Shown piece by piece: positions 62,183-64,000 of a stretch of DNA of 64,000 nt. Origin of the DNA: G963663315 sp965116335 (GTDB lineage Bacteria > Pseudomonadota > Gammaproteobacteria > Arenicellales > Poriferihabitantaceae). The position numbers and the translations under genes are program-made. The first letter of the stretch is position 1. Each line of letters starts with the position of its first letter. The stretch spans positions 558,001-622,000 of the forward strand of contig OZ220677.1 in NCBI GenBank assembly GCA_965116335.1. Direction: 5' to 3'. A model generated the notes under the pieces. It worked only from the letters and a program-made list of their open reading frames with translations. It was not told where the DNA came from and made no database searches.

Positions 62183-62647
62183 CTAGTTAGCCAGAAACTG
62201 GCCCATGTCACAATCGTGGGTGCTATCCGTGAACAACCGATTGTGGTTCGTCAAATCGTTGCTGTCCGCTTCCGGCTTTCCACCATAGGGGTCAGCAGAA
62301 CCTTCCGGAGTCGTGCGAATCGGGAACTTGAAGCGCTTCAGATTGCCGTTCCTGAACTTGATAGTCCACATGATTGAATCAGTCCCTCTGAGCGGTTGAA
62401 CCTGTGCGCCAAGTGGCACAACATCTGCATAATGGCGACATTCAATGGCCTGCTGCGGGCAGACTTTAACGCATGAATAGCACTCCCAGCATTGCTCAGG
62501 CTCCTGATTATAAGCCTTCATCGCATGGCCGGTTTCAGAGCCGTCCTTGTCGAGTTTCATCAGATCATGGGGGCAGATATACATACAGGCGGTTTTGTCC
62601 TGGCCTTTACAACCATCGCATTTGTCGGTACGAACATAAGTGGGCAT
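62183..62647 (-). CDS. aprB: Adenylylsulfate reductase, beta (iron-sulfur) subunit
   Basis: The 154-residue electron-transfer subunit has two ferredoxin-like [4Fe-4S] cysteine sets: CDGCKGQDKTACMYICP at the N-terminus and CWECYSCVKVCPQQAIEC around 54-71. The C-terminal extension that wraps AprA in known structures is present. It begins MPTYVRTDKCDG and lies 61 bases before aprA in the usual aprBA order. Downstream aprM or hdr genes are not seen; after aprA comes repeat cluster 6. Confidence 0.95.
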   Translation of the reverse strand: MPTYVRTDKCDGCKGQDKTACMYICPHDLMKLDKDGSETGHAMKAYNQEPEQCWECYSCVKVCPQQAIECRHYADVVPLGAQVQPLRGTDSIMWTIKFRNGNLKRFKFPIRTTPEGSADPYGGKPEADSNDLTNHNRLFTDSTHDCDMGQFLAN

Positions 62648-62831
62648 AGCTTTTCTCCGGTACGGGATTGGTCACAATAACGCCAGTAAACCATTGCGCT
62701 ATTCGTAGTGCGGATACTGTAACCCTTTTATAGTCAAATACCTAATTAGTATTGCGATTTACTGTATAAATCCCATTTATGAATCCCGAACCAGAACCCG
62801 ACAACCCCGGTTATGCCAGATTATGATGCGC

Positions 62832-63620
62832 TCAGGCGGCGCTCTTCATACGGCGGCGGAACAACAGCCAGCACCCTGCAATGACCATCGGCAGGCTTAA
62901 CAACTGCCCCATTGTGATTAAGTCCAGCGCGATGTTCCCGATATGGCTGTCCGGCTCTCTGAAAAATTCTGCGATGATTCTGAATATCCCGTATCCGACC
63001 AGAAACAGTCCCGAGACTTGTCCCGGATGTCTGGCACGTGCAGAAAACCACCACAGGATGATAAACAGCAACAGCCCTTCCAGTAACGCCTCGTAAATCT
63101 GGGATGGATGTCTGGTTGCATCGGGCATGGTATGGAACACGACCCCCCAGGGAAGGTCTGTCACCCTGCCCCACAGCTCCTGATTGATGAAGTTTCCGAT
63201 ACGACCGAAAAACAAACCGGGCGGAATCAACGGCGCCAGGAAATCCGCAACCTGGAAGTAATCGCGCCGGGTTTTTCTCGCATAACAACCAATCGCGGCC
63301 AATACGCCGAGCAACCCGCCATGAAATGACATGCCACCATCCCATATCGCGAGCGTTTCGAGCGGATTTCCGGCATAATAGCCCGGATTGTAAAAAACCA
63401 CATAGCCGAGTCGTCCACCGACAATCACACCGAGCGCGATGAAAAAAACCAGATCCGGAATCTCAGCCGACCTCCAGCCAGAATCTGGATTCTGGCGCGC
63501 ACGATACCACGCCAGAGCGAACCCGGCGGCGAAGCTGAACAGATACATGAGTCCATACCAATGTATCTCAACCGTGCCGATTGCCAGGGCAACCGGATCA
63601 ATGTCAGGATGTATAATCAA
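62832..63620 (-). CDS. lgt: Prolipoprotein diacylglyceryl transferase
   Basis: It attaches diacylglycerol to the lipobox cysteine of prolipoproteins in the inner membrane. The frame is open from a TTG at 63686, but relatives begin just before HPDIDPVALAIG; the TTG at 63620 gives 262 residues and fits. All candidate starts are non-ATG. Landmarks: HWYGLMYLFSF, GGRLGYVVFYNP, WDGGMSFHGGLLG, the Lgt signature GRIGNFINQELWGR and the C-terminal GYGIFRIIAEFFREPD. About seven membrane helices. The NlpD lipoprotein at 23 kb would be a substrate. Confidence 0.93.
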   Translation of the reverse strand: MIIHPDIDPVALAIGTVEIHWYGLMYLFSFAAGFALAWYRARQNPDSGWRSAEIPDLVFFIALGVIVGGRLGYVVFYNPGYYAGNPLETLAIWDGGMSFHGGLLGVLAAIGCYARKTRRDYFQVADFLAPLIPPGLFFGRIGNFINQELWGRVTDLPWGVVFHTMPDATRHPSQIYEALLEGLLLFIILWWFSARARHPGQVSGLFLVGYGIFRIIAEFFREPDSHIGNIALDLITMGQLLSLPMVIAGCWLLFRRRMKSAA

Positions 63621-63741
63621 CGCAGTCCACTGTTTGTAAGCCGTAAGCTCCACTGTTGATAAAGATCGTCCAGACCAGTGGATCAAGTCAACCGGATTCT
63701 AGCTTATTACACCCACCCGGTTCCATACCATCTAATCGCCC

Positions 63742-64000
63742 ATGCCGAATAAACTGAACAATCAAACCAGCCCCTATCTGTTACAGCACGCTAATAATCC
63801 GGTTGACTGGCACCCATGGAATGCCGAAGCGCTGGAGCTGGCCCGAATCGAAAACAAGCCCATCCTGCTCTCCATGGCTATGCGGCCTGCCACTGGTGCC
63901 ATGTGATGGAGAGGGAGAGTTTCGAGAACGAGGAAATAGCCGCGATCATGAATACCCTGTTCGTGTGCATCAAAGTGGATCGTGAGGAGCGACCTGATCT
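63742..64000 (+). pseudogene. DUF255/YyaL-like thioredoxin-domain protein, frameshifted and cut by window end
   Basis: It begins MPNKLNNQTSPYLLQHANNP, the typical start of the spermatogenesis-associated/YyaL family (thioredoxin-like domain plus glycosidase-like barrel). After ILLSM the frame is lost near 63876-63878; shifting by one base restores YAACHWCHVMERESFE and FVCIKVDREERPDL up to the window end. A single missing base (one G in the GGC codon) explains it. It could be a true mutation or a sequencing error. The remaining roughly 600 codons lie outside the window. Confidence 0.8.

Noticed and set aside
62690..62790. Promoter for aprBA
   Set aside because: A TTGACT and AT-rich stretches occur on the minus strand but no -10 lies at an acceptable distance.

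Overview
The window looks like a gammaproteobacterial chromosome segment of mid-to-high GC. The main lifestyle marker is a dissimilatory adenylylsulfate reductase pair (aprB-aprA, 60.2-62.6 kb), which together with the housekeeping gene content fits a sulfur-oxidising gammaproteobacterium, possibly marine or host-associated. The host-association idea is an inference from giant Calx-beta autotransporters, an osmolyte (betaine-type) ABC transporter, abundant intergenic repeats and a defence locus; species cannot be named from sequence alone.

Layout. 0-5 kb: end of a tRNA, then on the minus strand rpsP-rimM-trmD-rplS, a secreted helical-repeat protein and xerD. 5.1-9.5 kb: betaine/proline-type ABC transporter (fused double permease, binding protein with its own promoter and terminator, ATPase) whose last gene overlaps trpB by one base, followed by trpA. 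11.7-16.7 kb: a 1684-residue Calx-beta autotransporter. 17-25 kb: leuD, leuC, aroC, an N-formylglutamate amidohydrolase-like gene, an EamA exporter, trpD, nlpD, yqaA-like and pcm. 25.3-28.4 kb: an ABC half-transporter and a DUF4143-type ATPase preceded by a perfect palindrome. 28.4-37.1 kb: an 8.7 kb island carrying a second giant autotransporter. It has an array of 15 perfect 8-bp repeats at its 5' end and is bounded by two copies of the 3' end of a HAD-phosphatase gene. 37-46 kb: HAD phosphatase, HOT-type iron alcohol dehydrogenase, lolD, lolC/E, lysS, prfB with its programmed +1 frameshift, tRNA-Leu(CAG), ogt and glyA. 45.9-47.0 kb: a complete IS5-family element. 47.2-48.7 kb: an AAA-ATPase/PD-(D/E)XK protein.

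49.4-56.5 kb is the most interesting region: a type I restriction operon in the order hsdR-hsdS-prrC-hsdM. hsdR is split by a run of 21 G residues (candidate phase-variable switch). The gene between hsdS and hsdM is a PrrC-type anticodon nuclease with the expected Arg-Glu-His triad. Together they look like a restriction system guarded by a tRNA-cleaving suicide toxin, with the restriction subunit on a contingency switch. 56.8-64 kb: tgt, queA, tRNA-Leu(CAA), a bactofilin, aprA, aprB, lgt and the start of a frameshifted DUF255 (YyaL-like) gene cut by the window edge.

Six clusters of composite intergenic repeats (near 16.8, 29.0, 36.3-37.1, 48.7-49.2, 56.5 and 59.9 kb) contain an 83-87 bp MITE-like unit with TCGTAGGG/CCCTACGA ends, dRS3-like hairpins and a CCCCCTTGAGGGGG-type palindrome. 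They fill nearly all gene-free stretches, reach into the 3' end of hsdM and form the 5' zone of the second autotransporter. The two autotransporters share nearly identical 3' halves (about 2.85 kb), implying recent duplication or gene conversion.
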